Assembly: GCA_022606135.1 (NCBI GenBank) | Contig: JABYQN010000006.1 | Span: 1,302,001-1,366,000, forward strand | Length of the DNA: 64,000 bases | DNA from: Fomes fomentarius | Lineage: Eukaryota > Basidiomycota > Agaricomycetes > Polyporales > Polyporaceae | Reading direction: 5' to 3' | In this document: positions 10,538 to 22,714 of the stretch, piece after piece | Position numbering within the stretch: the first letter of the stretch is position 1 | Layout: every line of letters starts with the position of its first letter | The notes under the pieces: model-generated | The model's database searches: none | Seen by the model: only the letters and a program-made list of their open reading frames with translations | Told to the model about the DNA's origin: nothing | Translations under genes and position numbers: made by a program

Positions 10538-13440
10538 TCAAAACCGTTGTGGTCGCCAGTGGTCACCCAAGCTCCTCGCTACAGCCTCCTCGACCTTTGA
10601 CACGCCTGTCCAACCACGGCCACTACTTGTCCCAACCTCCGAGATGCCCATCAGCAAAGCGCGACCCTGAGAAAAGCGTTGCAACGAGCCTAACACCGAG
10701 ACGGATGGATCCTCGTCAGAGCCATCCTCCATCTCCACATCAGCGTCCAGATCCGCTGATGATGCCACGTCGAAGTGGCCTGGGTCTTCGGGTTCCGCAA
10801 AGGCAACGTGTTGGAGGCCGTTCGTCTCATTGTCGACTTCATCACCGTCAGCCCAATCCAGCCTCTCCACAATCATGGTACTAGCAGAGAAGTATTCGTC
10901 CGCCCGGTCGGCTTCGGCAGCATAGGCGAGATATTGTTCCTCCAAAGAATCCGGCGACGTCAACGAAAGCGCGTATTCCTCGATAGGATGTTCATACACC
11001 CCCCAGTCAGCTTCCTCCTGGTCGGGGAAGTACGTTGATTCGAAATCTTCTAGCGGTTCGCCTCCTACTTCATCCGCGTCGGGGGAGAATTGCATAGGAT
11101 TCCCATCCACAGCCATCTCACCTTCCTCTTCGATGAAGGCGTCGACGGGATGCACGAACGAGCCAACAAAAGGGGAGACATCGGAGAGGAACCTCGGAAC
11201 AGGGCCGGCTTCCAGCGTCTTCAAGGTATCCTCTAAGAGTTGACGAGTCTCCTCGTATCCAGCTGAGTCCGATAAATCTGTATTCTGGAGGTCCTGCTTC
11301 AGCGACACATGGCGTGTCATCCCAGCACCCAGGTCGTGGTCGAGAGGCAGCTGGAGACTTCTGTCCGGAGAGGCTGGAGAGACCGGGCCCATGGGGAGAT
11401 TCAGAGACGAAGATGGCGAAGCTGGACATGCAATAGCTGAAGATGTCGGCCTACTAGACGCGTGACAGACGGCCTGCCCAGACGAGATTGCGTGCTGGGT
11501 GACAAGGTGGAAACCAGAAGCGAGCACGGGTGAAGGAGCGACCAACAGATCATTTGTGGTGGCCATGGCCTCTTGGATACAGTCCTCAGGAGCAGCCTCC
11601 TGGGGACCCAGCGACTTAGAGGAATTTGCGTTAGCATCTGCGGGGTCAGCCCCCGACAAATGAGAAATCTCTTCGCGGCCACTACTCCTGAAAGGAGTCG
11701 TGCGAGAGGCATCAGCTGTAGCAGAGAAGTACTTTGAGGTGATGTTTCGCATTCTGGCGGCAAGGTCGACCTCTTGTTGCCGGAGGGCAACCTGCGAGGC
11801 GGAACGGGAAGGACCGATAGATGGCGAGTCAGAACGCTCAACAGCATGAAGATCGATGTGAAAAGCCGTCTCGTCGACATCCTCTGGGTCATGCTGTACC
11901 GCGTCGCCCTTTGGTACCGCCCATTTCGCAGTGAACGCACGGGTGTCCAAGAGCAAAGTGCCGGCGAGATGAGTCGCCCTAGCAGATTGAACAGAGGGGG
12001 CACTAGCGTCAGAGCCAGAAGGCAGTTTGCCATCTTCTACTTCGATGTCCCAAAGAGGAGAAGGCTCGCGCTCTGGATGGTCCTTCTGCAACGGGGGGCA
12101 GCTAACTTGAGACTCGGCCTCTTCCTGCGTGTCTGGTGATGTGGGCACTGGACTCGGTGACCTCTGTCGCTTGCGCTTTGAAGGCTTGAATGGGGCAGTC
12201 CTGTGGCGGGTCGCGTTCAGCGGAGATGAGCCTTTCTCAGACTCGAGATCCAAGACGTCTTCCGAGTCACTAGCGTTGTTCGTAAGGCTCCGAGGCTTGT
12301 TCTCTTTGGCGGCCTTGCTCTTGCTCAGGAAGCGTTCCTCGGAGAACATTTTCAATTGAGATGCTATCGCACCTATGAGTGAGCCAAAGAAGTGTAGTAG
12401 CAACTAAACGAACATTACTTGTGTTCTTTACTCTCTTCACTGCGGTTTTCGCGGACGCTTTTCCTTTGCTGAAGAACCCTATAGTGTCGTACTGCAGCTA
12501 AAGATACTGTTATTTCTTACCGCACTTCCGTCATGGTATCAAGGTTGACTTGCCGTAAGCCGGTTCCGCCCAATGTTCTGGGCCGAGAATCCGTGCATCA
12601 ACGCCATTCCTGCAGGTAGCTTCAGTGCCTTGTCCTTCTTGCCTTTCTTCCGTGCCCCCTTCGCTGAAGGACTGCGGCTCTTGTGTTCGCTACCGCCGCT
12701 CGACTCGCTGTCAGGTGGAACAGGGTTGGAGTCGAAAATAGCTTTCTTAGCGCGACGCCGATCTCGTCGTTCAGCGAGTACTGAGCAAAGGTTGCTGTTT
12801 GTGTCAAGCTCTAGTAGAACGGGCGTTACGCACTGTTCTGATGTTCCTCGTCCGTAGCATCGTCTCGCCTAGGCTTTGCTTCAACTCTCCTCTGCGTAGG
12901 CTTGTGCTTATTCTTGCTAGGCGTCGCTTTCTCCTTTGCAGAGGGAAGCGGACGAGTGAAAGCCTCGGTATCGGGTTGGCGAAGACGTTTTGGGTGTCTT
13001 CCCGCTTCCATCGCTGAGCTCTCGTCGTCATCACGTCTCCGGCGAGCCGCAACATTCTCCTTCGCTAGCCGACTAGATGAAAACTTGTGGCAATTGTCTT
13101 GCTCCCTACCGCTGGGCGAGGCTTTGTCTCTGTAGACCCTTGATAACTCTACTTTAGGCTCTTCGGCCGGTCTGACTTCCGCTCGAGGTTTCAACAGAGG
13201 CGTCCCGAGCCCGCTCTCCAGGTCGTGTGGACGCTTCTTCGTCCTCGAAGGACCAGGGTCGTCGCCGGAAGATAGAGCCCATGATGCAGCCACAGACTTT
13301 CCCTCGCGAGCGTAGTTTGACAGATGACCCTCCTGAGAGCGGATGTAGGTCCGGAGGAAGGAAGTCTTATCTTGCTTAGCGGCATCGAGTTTGCGGAGAT
13401 TGGTAGAAGAAAGGGTTGAAAAGGGAAGAGCTGAGGTCAT
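10538..13440 (-). CDS. Large disordered, basic/acidic hypothetical (likely nuclear) protein
   Basis: Four exons (12834-13440, 12554-12780, 12419-12491, 10538-12372) join to 2742 nt, 913 aa, with no frame conflict. The N-terminus is a short possibly helical region (LRKLDAAKQDKTSFLRTYIRSQ). A basic, Lys/Arg-rich disordered stretch follows, with motifs such as ARKKGKKDKA and KRKRQRSPSP, then a conserved-looking patch IGRNRLT/YDTIGFFSKGKAS across exons 2-3. The last 600 residues are Ser/Glu/Asp-rich and disordered. Intron 12492-12553 uses a GC donor (GCAAGT). No catalytic domain is visible. The charge pattern suggests a nuclear, chromatin- or DNA-associated scaffold, but the family is not recognised. 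It lies head-to-tail, 332 bp upstream of the GTPase gene. Confidence 0.75.
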
Positions 13441-13636
13441 CGGTCGCCGATGTCAAGGTTGGGATTGTGGGAGGTACCAATGAGAACAAGGTCACTTCGG
13501 GCAATACGAATCGGGCGCTCATGCAACGCGTGACGTCATGGCAAGGACGAAAGAAGCTGGCGCACAAGGTACTTGTCCACTGTCTGTGCAAACGCTTCTA
13601 CTACACTACTACCACGCTCTCATTTCCCCACCCCTA

Positions 13637-16044
13637 TCAAGCCGTGTATTCAAAGAACGGATTTCTGCGGACGCAGGTCAGGTACACATATTTAAATTTG
13701 TGTGAACAAATCCACTCACTGCTTGTCTGTCATATCAACGAATGCAGCTCTCTCTCGTTCTCGTCTCATATCCTCGTCCGACCATCGGTTTTGCCGCTTC
13801 AATTCCTCTAAAGCTCTCCTCTTTTTCTTGTTCATCCACAGATTCACCCAGCGAATGATAAAGCATAGCCCCAACTGTGCTGTCAGCAGGACAAGGATCG
13901 AGATCTTGCCTGGGAGATAGTCTGGTGCATCCTTGGGGAGAAAAGTTTCCGTTCCGACAATATTTGCAACGCAGAACGCAGCCAACGTCATGGCGTTCAC
14001 CGTCACCTTCTTAGTATGTCCCGATGTGTTCGATGCGTTGTATGCGTAAATGATTGCCAGAGACGAGCCATATGTCCCTACGATCCATGTTGCTGCAGCG
14101 TCCGTGGAGTCAACCCAAGGCGAAACATCAAGACAAATATCAACTTACCGAAGAGGAGGGCACCTTTCTGTCCAGTTCCATTCAGCCCAACGAGCATCCC
14201 AGCTCCTGCGAGGGTCGGTATAAGTGACCAAACAATGGGCAACATGCGTTCGCCCTTTGGGAGGAGTCAGTACGACGGATAGAACACAACAGAAATATAG
14301 TCACCGCTCTATCAGAATACCATCCGCAGATCACCGCACTCAGGATGCCGATCGCACCTCCGGGAGTTGAGAGAATCAATGTCTGTTTGGTCCTGGGGCA
14401 CGAAATTGTAGCATGATAAGCGGGCTCGAAGCACATTGCTCACGTACGTATAGCCGAAACCCTGCCCAACCCCACATTGCATCTGAGAAGAGTGTAAAGT
14501 CCGTGCGAGGCAGTAAGATACCAACCTTTACAATTATGTTTGTGACTACATCGGTATCCTATACATCAGACACGCGGATTGTGTAATAGGAACGTTTTGC
14601 TTACAGTTCGCCAGACCGCCGTTTGGAATGTTAGCTGGGGAAAAACATAAGCCAAGAGCTTACATGAAAGTTAGTAATAGACATACTCAACAAAGTTGCC
14701 AAGACGATCAGCCACGACCTAACATCCGACAATGCTTCGATAACTTGCTCCTTCTTCAGCCGCTTGTTCTCCGTCCCGCCCTGCTGATCGCGAATCCGCT
14801 CGATTGCGGCAATACGTTCCTCCTTCGACAGCATTCGCGCGTTCGCAGGGGAGTCGGGCATGAACAGGAGCACAGCGACCCCAACTGCAATGGCGAGTGC
14901 GCCCAGCATGAGGTAGATGATCTTGAAAGGTGCAAATCCCCTATCCGGAATGAAAGAGATGCCCTTGCTCAGATGAAGGTTAGGTATGGTGGGTATTACA
15001 GAAGAGTTGCAAACTTACATAGGCAAGAAATCCGCCAAATATCCCCGCAACGCCATTCTGACTGTCACTTCAGTACTTGAAGTTTGGAGGGGAGGAGATG
15101 TTCCCGTCTTCCATACACGCACCATCATGTAGAACCAGGCGATCCGACTGCCCTGCGGGATTCCTTGTCGACTCTCATTGACTTCTCATAGATCCAAAAC
15201 AGATCTTCACTCACCTGTTCATCTCTCTTATAGAACATCGAGATGATCAAGATGAGGATTGGTGCAACGCAACTCTCCAGCATTCCAAGGATTAACCGCA
15301 TGACAAAGAAAGGACCGAATGTGCGAGGAATGGCGTGCAGCATCATGACGGCACCCCATGCGACCATGTTCGCACCAAGGTACTTCCCCAGTCGTAGTCG
15401 CTGGGCAATATACATTGAAGGGAATACCCACACCAGGAAGCCTGAAGTGGTGTGACAATACTCAATTTCGGACGTTGATAGAGAATGCGCATACCGATGT
15501 AGAAAGATAAAGCAACGAGGTTGTAACCCTGTCCTGTAACCGGGAAACCCATGATGCTAGACTCAAATCGGTAAGTCAAAAAGCAGCCGTCAAGGTAAGA
15601 CATGGCTAGCCTTGCATAGCTCAAAGCTGTCTTGTCCCTGTCGGCATCATGATATTTAGGTGTGTCCGATGCAATGAAAGGCACGTAGTATACTCACAAG
15701 TATTGCGTGCAGTACACCGCCGCGCATAGAGGAGGGATCACGAAGTCCTATCACACGAGGAGCATAAGCAAAAACGAGGTAGCCACAAGAATACAACTTG
15801 CCAGTTTCCTCCGCACCCTGGCGTAGTATTCTTCAGCAAACACGGCAGTGCGCTCAAGGCCAACCAGCCTCAGGGCTTCGTCCTTCTCTCCGAAGTCGAT
15901 GGCAAGATCCGCTTCTGCGACGTGCACCGTGTCCAGCACCTCCTTGACATCCTTTTCATCCGAGTTCATAGCGGTTTCTGAATTAGAAGCCAGGCGAGCT
16001 GATGTGCGTGCGGACTTGGGGATCTGCGATAGTATCGCCTTCAA
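13637..16044 (-). CDS. MFS permease, Dal5/allantoate-nicotinate type
   Basis: A multi-exon transporter of the anion:cation symporter (Dal5-like) branch of the major facilitator superfamily. Exon 1 (15802-16044) encodes the acidic cytosolic N-terminus and the family pattern EEYYARVRRKLD before the first membrane helix. Further signs are LVALSFYIG with GF..TGQGYN, a G-rich CGWYSDR loop, the LSKEERIAAIERIRDQ central cytosolic loop, and GHTKKVTVNAMTLAAFCVANIVG near helix 10-11. The last exon (13637-13664) supplies the ending NPFFEYTA, matching the C-terminal N-P-x-F-x-Y motif of this group; without that splice the frame ends early at 13716. Exon 1 ends at a GC donor (15799-15801 region, GCAAGT). 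About ten exons are expected. The substrate is unknown; relatives carry allantoate, nicotinate, pantothenate or vitamins across the plasma membrane. It diverges from the MYND gene. Confidence 0.87.
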
Positions 16045-17437
16045 CTGATGACCATTCTCGAGCCTCTTTTAAGTCGGACGCACGATAACTCTATCAAGCG
16101 TCTGCTATCATTCTTGTGACCTGAGCAAGGGATGCCGCTTCCGCATGCCGTGGCTCGGTCGTAGTGGAAGAAGCGGGGTCGATAACTAAGTTTGGCCCTA
16201 TCTCGACAGATTAGTGGTAGTGTGTGAGTTATCCCTTGCCTTCTGGGAGACCTTTGCTGGACACCTGAGATGTCCTTATAAATAACAGCCGTGACGCTGC
16301 TCGGTACTAGCACGAGTAAGCGTTCGATGAGCATTCGATAGCATGGGATACTGGATGGTAGTCCGCCGTACTACATTGTACGCGTCCTCTAGTCTGTCTT
16401 ATGCAGTGTACACGAAGAACAAACTCCTGCGCAAAACAAACACGACGAGACTGCGAGTGAGTCTAGCTCGTAGATGAGAGGTGGGAGTGGGAGGACATAC
16501 TGCTTATCGGTCAGGTCCAAGAGTGCGTGCCTTTCCAGCTTCTTCTGCACATCGTCATCTGTCCAGCCACGCCGCGCTTTCTTCGCCTCGAGCGCGCGGC
16601 CATCTTCTTCACGTTCAGGCGCAGGTTAATCAGAGCGTTGAACTTATTTCTGCTTTGTGGTATGCCTTCACAAACTGTCGTCGAGATAAGGTGTAAATCA
16701 TATACGTCATTACAATGCATCGGAGATGCACATGCAGAGTCGTTGACACACGTTGTAGCATTCTTGTCCTGTAGGCTGTAGATGTAGCGGCGCCTTCAGT
16801 GCACGACCTCCCCAAGAACTTCATTCTCGCAGACCTTCCTTGTCTTCTTCCCCTATGTGCTTCATTCTCAAGCAGTCCTCCCGGTCTTCTTTTGCCTGTT
16901 TGGACACGCCTTAGCAAACACTAGCCCTGTTTGATGAGTTATTGGCCGCCCTCGTAGTTACGTACATAGCCCTCGCCGAAGACTGAGCGGCATTATTGGG
17001 AAGAGTTGTAGGAACTCAGGCTTCTGAAGAATTGCGGGTCTTCATAAATAGGCGGCATCCGAGCAACACCACACAGTAGCAAAGTATGCACCACAGGAGG
17101 ATGTAATCGGGCATACACAACTAGTACTTATCAGGAAGAGTATTAGTCTCTGTAAGTCATCTGCAGGAGTGTGCACACACCTCAATCAGCCCTTCCAGTA
17201 CCCTCCATCGAGTCGCCAGTCTCGGATCCACGACGGGCCGTGAAGGAACGCGGAGTCCGAGATTGGAGGTCTGAGGACGCAGTGATTAGAAGTTGGCGAT
17301 ATTTGACACCTTTCACGTGACCGTGAAGCTCTGTGTGGAAGTTAAAGTAGAGACGACACAGTACAAAACCTCCATCCCCGTCTTGTCCACACTTCCCCCA
17401 ATACAAGCGTGTGACCTTCCACTCCTCCCGTACCACG
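16045..17437. other. Divergent promoter region, no gene recognised
   Basis: This 1.4-kb spacer separates the minus-strand MFS gene and the plus-strand MYND gene, so both promoters lie here. Short open frames exist but none looks coding. An imperfect duplication around CTTCATTCTC occurs near 16820-16870. No repeats or RNA genes are recognised. Confidence 0.45.
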
Positions 17438-19587
17438 ATGAGCCTACCTCAGATGCTCCAGGCAGACTCCGACTTTCTGGACAAGCATGCAGAACGCATA
17501 GAGCGATGGAAAGGCCTCGTCACAAGCGATCCTCGCCGTGCGGTACGCGTCCTCAACCTATCCGGAGTTGGCAGTGAGACTATCGAAGGAGACAAGGGCA
17601 TCGACAGCCAGTATGTGATTGGACAGCTTAGAGAGATTTCGAGAGATGCGAAGGGCGACGCATGGAAAGCACTGGTCAATGCTGGAGTTGTTAGCGCGCT
17701 GTAAGTACTCGTATTGTCAAACACCTGTCTAAACAAACCTCGTCGACATTCTTACTCAATGACCGTACAGATGCAAGTGCGCTCTGAACTTTCAGGCTGC
17801 ACTGATAAAGCAAGGGACGCCTCAAATGTCGAAGAAGCAGCTGGCTGAAGCAGCCAAAGAGGTGCGTTCAGCTCCGCCCGTCGCAGCACCATCAAAACAC
17901 GGTCCATCTATTATCCTAGATGTTTGCCCCGTACTTCCTCCCACTTGAGATCCTCTGCAATGCGGCTGTGTCAGGTTCTACACCTCCAACGGCGACGGAG
18001 AAGAAGATGGTTGAGGAGATCAAGAAACAGTGGTCCTCCATCATGCAACGGGTACTCTTCTTCCAAGACCGATGCCATACATATGTGCTAACAGTACTTG
18101 GAGGTTTGGTCGGAGCCCGCGCACAGTCTCGAGCCCGAGCCCAAGCAGACCCGTATCTTCGAGCGCATCGTGGTTCCACAACTGGTTGGCCGATTGACTC
18201 TGTTCGATCCCACATTCATTGAGTGTGTACAGCGACCCCTCGATTTGCTGCACAACTAACTAGACTCTGCTTAAGCGTGTTCATGAAGCCTACGGACCTG
18301 ACGTTCGCGGTTCTTTTCCGGTACTGGATGCACGCAACAACTTTCGCTGACTCTCGTATGAATTTGGCTATCCTGCTTCCATTACTCGAACCACCCCTAC
18401 CAGCACACTGGAAGACTCACCTTGAGCACAACCCAATCCCGCCCATGAACGTGCTTCTCCCTCGCATCTTGCTCGGCGCAAGCAAGATCGCAGGTTCGGA
18501 CAAGAAAAAGCGTACTCCCGGACAAGCTGCAGACGCTATTGTATCCGCCTCGGCGGCCCACATGGAGGCATTCAGCTTGCAGGACGTGCAATTCGAGTAC
18601 AACTTCTTCCATGCGCTCTTCAATCACTCGCGGACGGAGAACCGCGTGTTCTTGCGCGCCGTCTTCAAGTCGGCGAGGTTTTGGGCGGCGAATGCGCAGG
18701 TCATGCGCCGCGCCGCGGAAGAGAAGACACCATTTGGCGAAGCTCTGTACACAGGGGCGTTTATGACATACACAACCATGCCGCATACAGTGGACGAAGA
18801 TGGGAAGGAGTTTATCGATGCGTTGACGTATAATTGGCTTTCGACTGGGTTGTTCGATCTCCTTGAGGATACCGTAGATGTCATCCTGAAGACCGAACGT
18901 GGTGCATGTGAGTGTTTTGGTTGCAGTGCATAAGGTGTCATGTTTCCTGACTCCTCTTTGATAGTGCTCTTGACCGGCATCATGGCTGCAATCGAGCGCT
19001 GGTTGCCTAAGCTGAGTCTGAAAACCACCGCGCTGCTCCGGTCGCAACTGCCCCGTCCGCGATTGATGAAGCGGCTATTGGTCCCGGGGATTGCCAAAGG
19101 GGAGGGAGAGAGGGAGCAAATGGAGCGCGACTATCAGGACTTCGTCAGGCTCGGGCTGGACGCGGGCTCACAGAACTCGATGTACATCCAGGGCGCATGG
19201 CAGATGCTCGCTCTCATCGGCGTCGAGGTCGAAAACGAGGACGAGTGCGCGAGGCGTGGGTGCGAGAAGCAGGCGGCCGATGTGGAGGGCAACACCGAGC
19301 ATGTGTGCGGAGTATGCAAGGTGACCGTCTACTGCTCGACGAATTGCCAAGAGAGGTGTGTCACCTGATCGCATGGTCCGGTATCCAAAAAGCTGACCAT
19401 GCTTGGTGTGTATAGTGACCAGGCGGAGCATCGGCAGATTTGTGGGTGGCTGCCTCTCATTGAACAGACGGTTCACAGCGACAAACCGAGGAAGGTTCGG
19501 ACGGTTGGTGGTACCGTCGCCGGTCCGTCAAATCAATCTCCCGCACCGCCGAGCGTGTCTAGCCTCACGCTTGAAGATTTGGACTGA
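17438..19587 (+). CDS. MYND-type zinc finger protein
   Basis: Seven exons (17438-17700, 17771-17861, 17920-18051, 18095-18222, 18276-18907, 18965-19355, 19416-19587) sum to 1809 nt, 602 aa. The first 500 residues are an alpha-helical, repeat-like region (armadillo-like, inferred) without catalytic motifs. The C-terminus carries a MYND finger at about residues 509-555, with ligands visible in CARRGC, HVCGVCKVTVYCSTNCQ and EHRQIC. The finger is split by intron 6. MYND fingers bind proline-rich peptides and recruit partner proteins, so this is probably a scaffold. This architecture (long helical part plus terminal MYND) is common among Agaricomycete hypothetical proteins. The ATG at 17438 is preferred because the frame just upstream lacks an ATG. 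Confidence 0.87.
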
Positions 19588-20805
19588 ACGATTGTCTCGC
19601 AAGCAATGTACCGCCGAATTCGACACGATATGAACTTGGATCATCTCGGCATAAGGCACGCTCGCTCAGATATCGACCAGAGACTTTCGGAAAGTATGGG
19701 ACCGATAGGTTTCAGCTCCCACCTCTATGTATTATGTGGACCGGCTCTGGCCGATACTAATGCTGTATCTTTTCTGCAATGTATCAGTACTATATCCTGC
19801 TCCATTGGAATGACGAAATTCCCAGGATCTAGCATCAAGCATCTAATACTATTCCAGGACGTGGTCACGATCTGACATGCAACTGGGTGTCATGAATATC
19901 ACATTCCCAGAAGTCGCTTGACCAACGGTATCCAGGACAGGACTGCTTAGCTGCTTAGCTTGCGTCACTGTCCAAAAATCTCTCCACTGAAATGCATGAG
20001 GATCTAGTAGGTTTACATCGTTTACTTTGAACCTCGTCCCTGTAGTGCATAGTGATGTGTTTTAGTTGTCGTGCACGCAATAATAGATGAGTTGTATGAG
20101 CAGGTCCTTTGATGGCCATCGCACTTCCAGCTTGGTAAAGAAGGAATAGTATCCAAGCCACGCAAGTATGTGCTCAGCTATCCCCTGCATCATGGTTCAA
20201 CAGGACTCATCGTCTGTTAGGGAACAAAAGTTTGCTCAGCTCAGCTGACCGGCTTCATCAAAGCTCCGAACTGGTCCCGTCGACACTCCGAGATGTGAGG
20301 ACCCCTTCTTCAAATTACACGAGGTGATGTTCCGCACAAGTACAGGCTCTCGGAGTGCGCGAGACCGCACTGATAGGCTCCTGGGATATCTTCTGGATTG
20401 TTCTGTAGGGTGGCTATCCATCACGTCCGGAGTTCTGGTCTGATATATGACTAACACCAGACCACAAAGCCGCTGAGCTATTATTGTTCCTTCTGGACGG
20501 TGAACGTTAAGCAACGATGGGACATGCACGCAAGGTCTAGCCGTTCGGAATGTATGTACGCGACATTCATCTGTTATTCTCTCACTAAGCAGACCCAGAT
20601 GGTCTTACCGACTCATGACGTTCTGAACAACAATTCGTCCGGATCTCCATGACTTGTGCGCTGCCTTGACCCCTGCGACTGATATGAATCCATGATCAAA
20701 CTCAATCTCTAAGAGGCCGGTATTAATATCAGACCCGACCATGGTATTTATACAGCTCAAAAAATCGGTGGCTCCACTACCCAGCAATTATTTCGGAGAT
20801 AGTTA
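19588..20805. other. Intergenic stretch, nothing recognised
   Basis: About 1.2 kb downstream of the MYND gene and upstream of the disrupted DUF6533 gene. Only short frames with no family resemblance are present. The promoter of the DUF6533 gene should lie in the last few hundred bases. Confidence 0.45.
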
Positions 20806-21283
20806 ATGTCGGGACAAGACGGAAACGCTTCTATTATAGCGGAGTATCAAGGCCTGTACGTCCATCCATGTCGCTTCCGCAGTGTATTCCTACTGACAAC
20901 AGGCTCTCTCAAGCCTTACTGAAAGTTACGTTGGATATGCAGCACTAGGTGAGTCTTGTTGAGTGTGAGTGGAACATGAGCTCGATTTCTTGACTATCAT
21001 GCATAGTGCTCTTGCTTTGTGAACATATTGCCACATTTCCGGCAGAAGTGTATTTGTTCTGGAGAAAAGGATGGACTGGTGCCTCTGTCCTGTTCTTCTT
21101 GAACAGGTATACGTCGCTTCTGTATAACCTTGTCGATACCACGGGCGGGTTTGGATCATCGACTGACACGGTGAGTTCATGAGATGCGATACACCCGAGC
21201 TTTGCTGAGAACATCACAGACGTATGTCACGCGTTAATCAGAAGACGTTCACAACAGATGTCATAATAATCCCTCAGGTGTCT

Positions 21284-21293
21284 CTCATGGTCC
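21284..21293 (+). repeat. Left target-site duplication of the MITE
   Basis: CTCATGGTCC is identical to 21444-21453. The copy at this side carries the original upstream part of the DUF6533 exon. Confidence 0.8.
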
Positions 21294-21443
21294 AGAATGG
21301 ACATTGCACAACGGGCAGCGCCCTAGATACAGCAGCTGTAAATGAGGCAAAAATGACAGCCGAAGGCCACCTTTGGCGGAGATATTTCCATCATTTATAG
21401 CTGCTGTATCTAGGGCGCTGCCCGTCGTGTTGTCCTCGGACTA
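21294..21443. mobile_element. 150-bp palindromic MITE with 10-bp target duplication
   Basis: Two near-perfect inverted arms, 21312-21345 and 21391-21424 (34 bp, one mismatch), surround a 45-bp loop. Weaker inverted similarity extends outward to GGACA. The element lies between direct copies of CTCATGGTCC at 21284-21293 and 21444-21453. Removing the insert and one copy restores the DUF6533 reading frame. It has no coding capacity. Long inverted arms and an 8-11 bp duplication fit a non-autonomous Mutator-like element best; a hAT-like origin (8 bp) is less likely. The class is inferred. Confidence 0.85.
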
Positions 21444-21453
21444 CTCATGGTCC
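21444..21453 (+). repeat. Right target-site duplication of the MITE
   Basis: CTCATGGTCC is identical to 21284-21293. It continues directly into the coding sequence for LSWAG of the DUF6533 protein. Confidence 0.8.
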
Positions 21454-22714
21454 TGTCGTGGGCCGGTGAGTTAAAAAGATACCGGAACGACTAGGCCACA
21501 AATAAAGAGCGGTTTATAGGTTTTTCAGGACTGCGTGCTTATGCACTGAGCCAGAGTCGAATTATATCTTCCATAGTATTTTTCTTTGCCACGGTACCGA
21601 TAGGCGTTCATGCGGTGGGTACTTCGCATATTTACATTTGCTTTATGTGTCCCACTGATATGACAATGCTAGACTCTTCTGTGGACGACTGGAAGTATCG
21701 TGATCCCAGGATGGGATGCTTTGGGATGAGCTCGGGTATTAGTGTTCTAGTTTCCATTGGGTAAGTACTCACTCTATCAGGCTTGACTCTCCTTTGGTAC
21801 TCAAGATTATGTGCAGATGTGGGTTCTAATATGCATTCATCCCGATTGTTGCTGACTACGTCATCGTCGTATCCAGTAACGATTGTGGCCCGCTCGTCTT
21901 CAATCATCACAGATACACTCCTCATCGGTATAACATGGGCAACTCTATAGGCCTTTGCAGACACGTACTCTAAGATACATCCTCATACGAGACGGTAAGC
22001 AATCGCAGACCTGAGATGTTTTTGACAGTGGTGACGTTTTGTTTTAGGCATCATATATTTCATGCAAGTACTATGTACACTTTCACCTAAATCCTTGCGC
22101 CTATAATTCGGAGAATCTTTCAGATGTCTGCTGATTCTTAACATCTTGCATCTCGTTCTGACACTGCTCTCAGTAAGTGCCTCTTGAATTGGGATTGCCT
22201 CGCAATTCAACCTGAACCACAAGGGTGTGACGTTAATATATCTCTCACCGTCAGATCACCCCTATTGTGGATCAAAACACGAGCGACATCACCCTCTTCA
22301 CGAACCCGTGCGTAGCATCATAAGTGGCTTGTCAGTGCCTTGGAGTATTCACGACCCTAAGGACGTTCCCTCTCGGTTCCATAGGTTGACAACCATCCTT
22401 ATGTCGCGCTTCATGCTTAACCTTCAAGCAGTCAATAACAGGACTATGCGCCTCGGCTGGCATACAGACACACAAGACGAGAGCGAGAGTCTTGGGCGGA
22501 TTAGTTTGCCCGTCTTCAATGGTGTCAACGGGTCACTAGGCTCGTCCGTCGTTAGTGACATGCACACAGACGAGGAGGAGGTCCAGGAGGGAGGAATTCC
22601 TGGAGGCTCCGGATCTGCTGAACCCGTTGGCTCCTTCCCTACGCAAGATGCGCCAGCCTCGACATTGAAGGAAAGACCGTAGGACTTGCTGAGATTACTA
22701 GTAGAGCCTGGCGT

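Larger units (their letters stand above)
20806..22682 (+). pseudogene. DUF6533 multi-pass membrane protein, interrupted by a MITE
   Basis: The plus-strand exons match the basidiomycete DUF6533 family. An N-terminal SYVGYAALVLLLCEHI and the signature EVYLFWRKGW..LFFLNRYTSLLYN occupy exons ending at 20948 and 21007-21170. Later membrane segments include GLRAYALSQSRIISSIVFFF (from 21539), ITDTLLIGITWATLY and LLILNILHLVLTLLS. The usual cytosolic end follows, from LTTILMSRFMLNLQAVN through a Glu/Ser/Pro-rich tail to a TAG at 22680-22682. The exon carrying LMVLSWAG is split by a 150-bp palindromic element at 21294-21443 with a 10-bp target duplication. Together they add 160 bp and shift the frame. 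The rest looks intact, so the hit may be recent, or cryptic splicing in the insert may rescue it (a TAG acceptor at about 21411-21413 would be in frame). Functions in this family are unknown; a seven-helix receptor-like fold is often suggested. The precise 5' exon is uncertain. Confidence 0.72.

Noticed and set aside
21294..21443. Hairpin as a structured RNA gene or microRNA-like precursor
   Set aside because: Flanking 10-bp duplication and restoration of the coding frame explain it fully as a transposon insertion.
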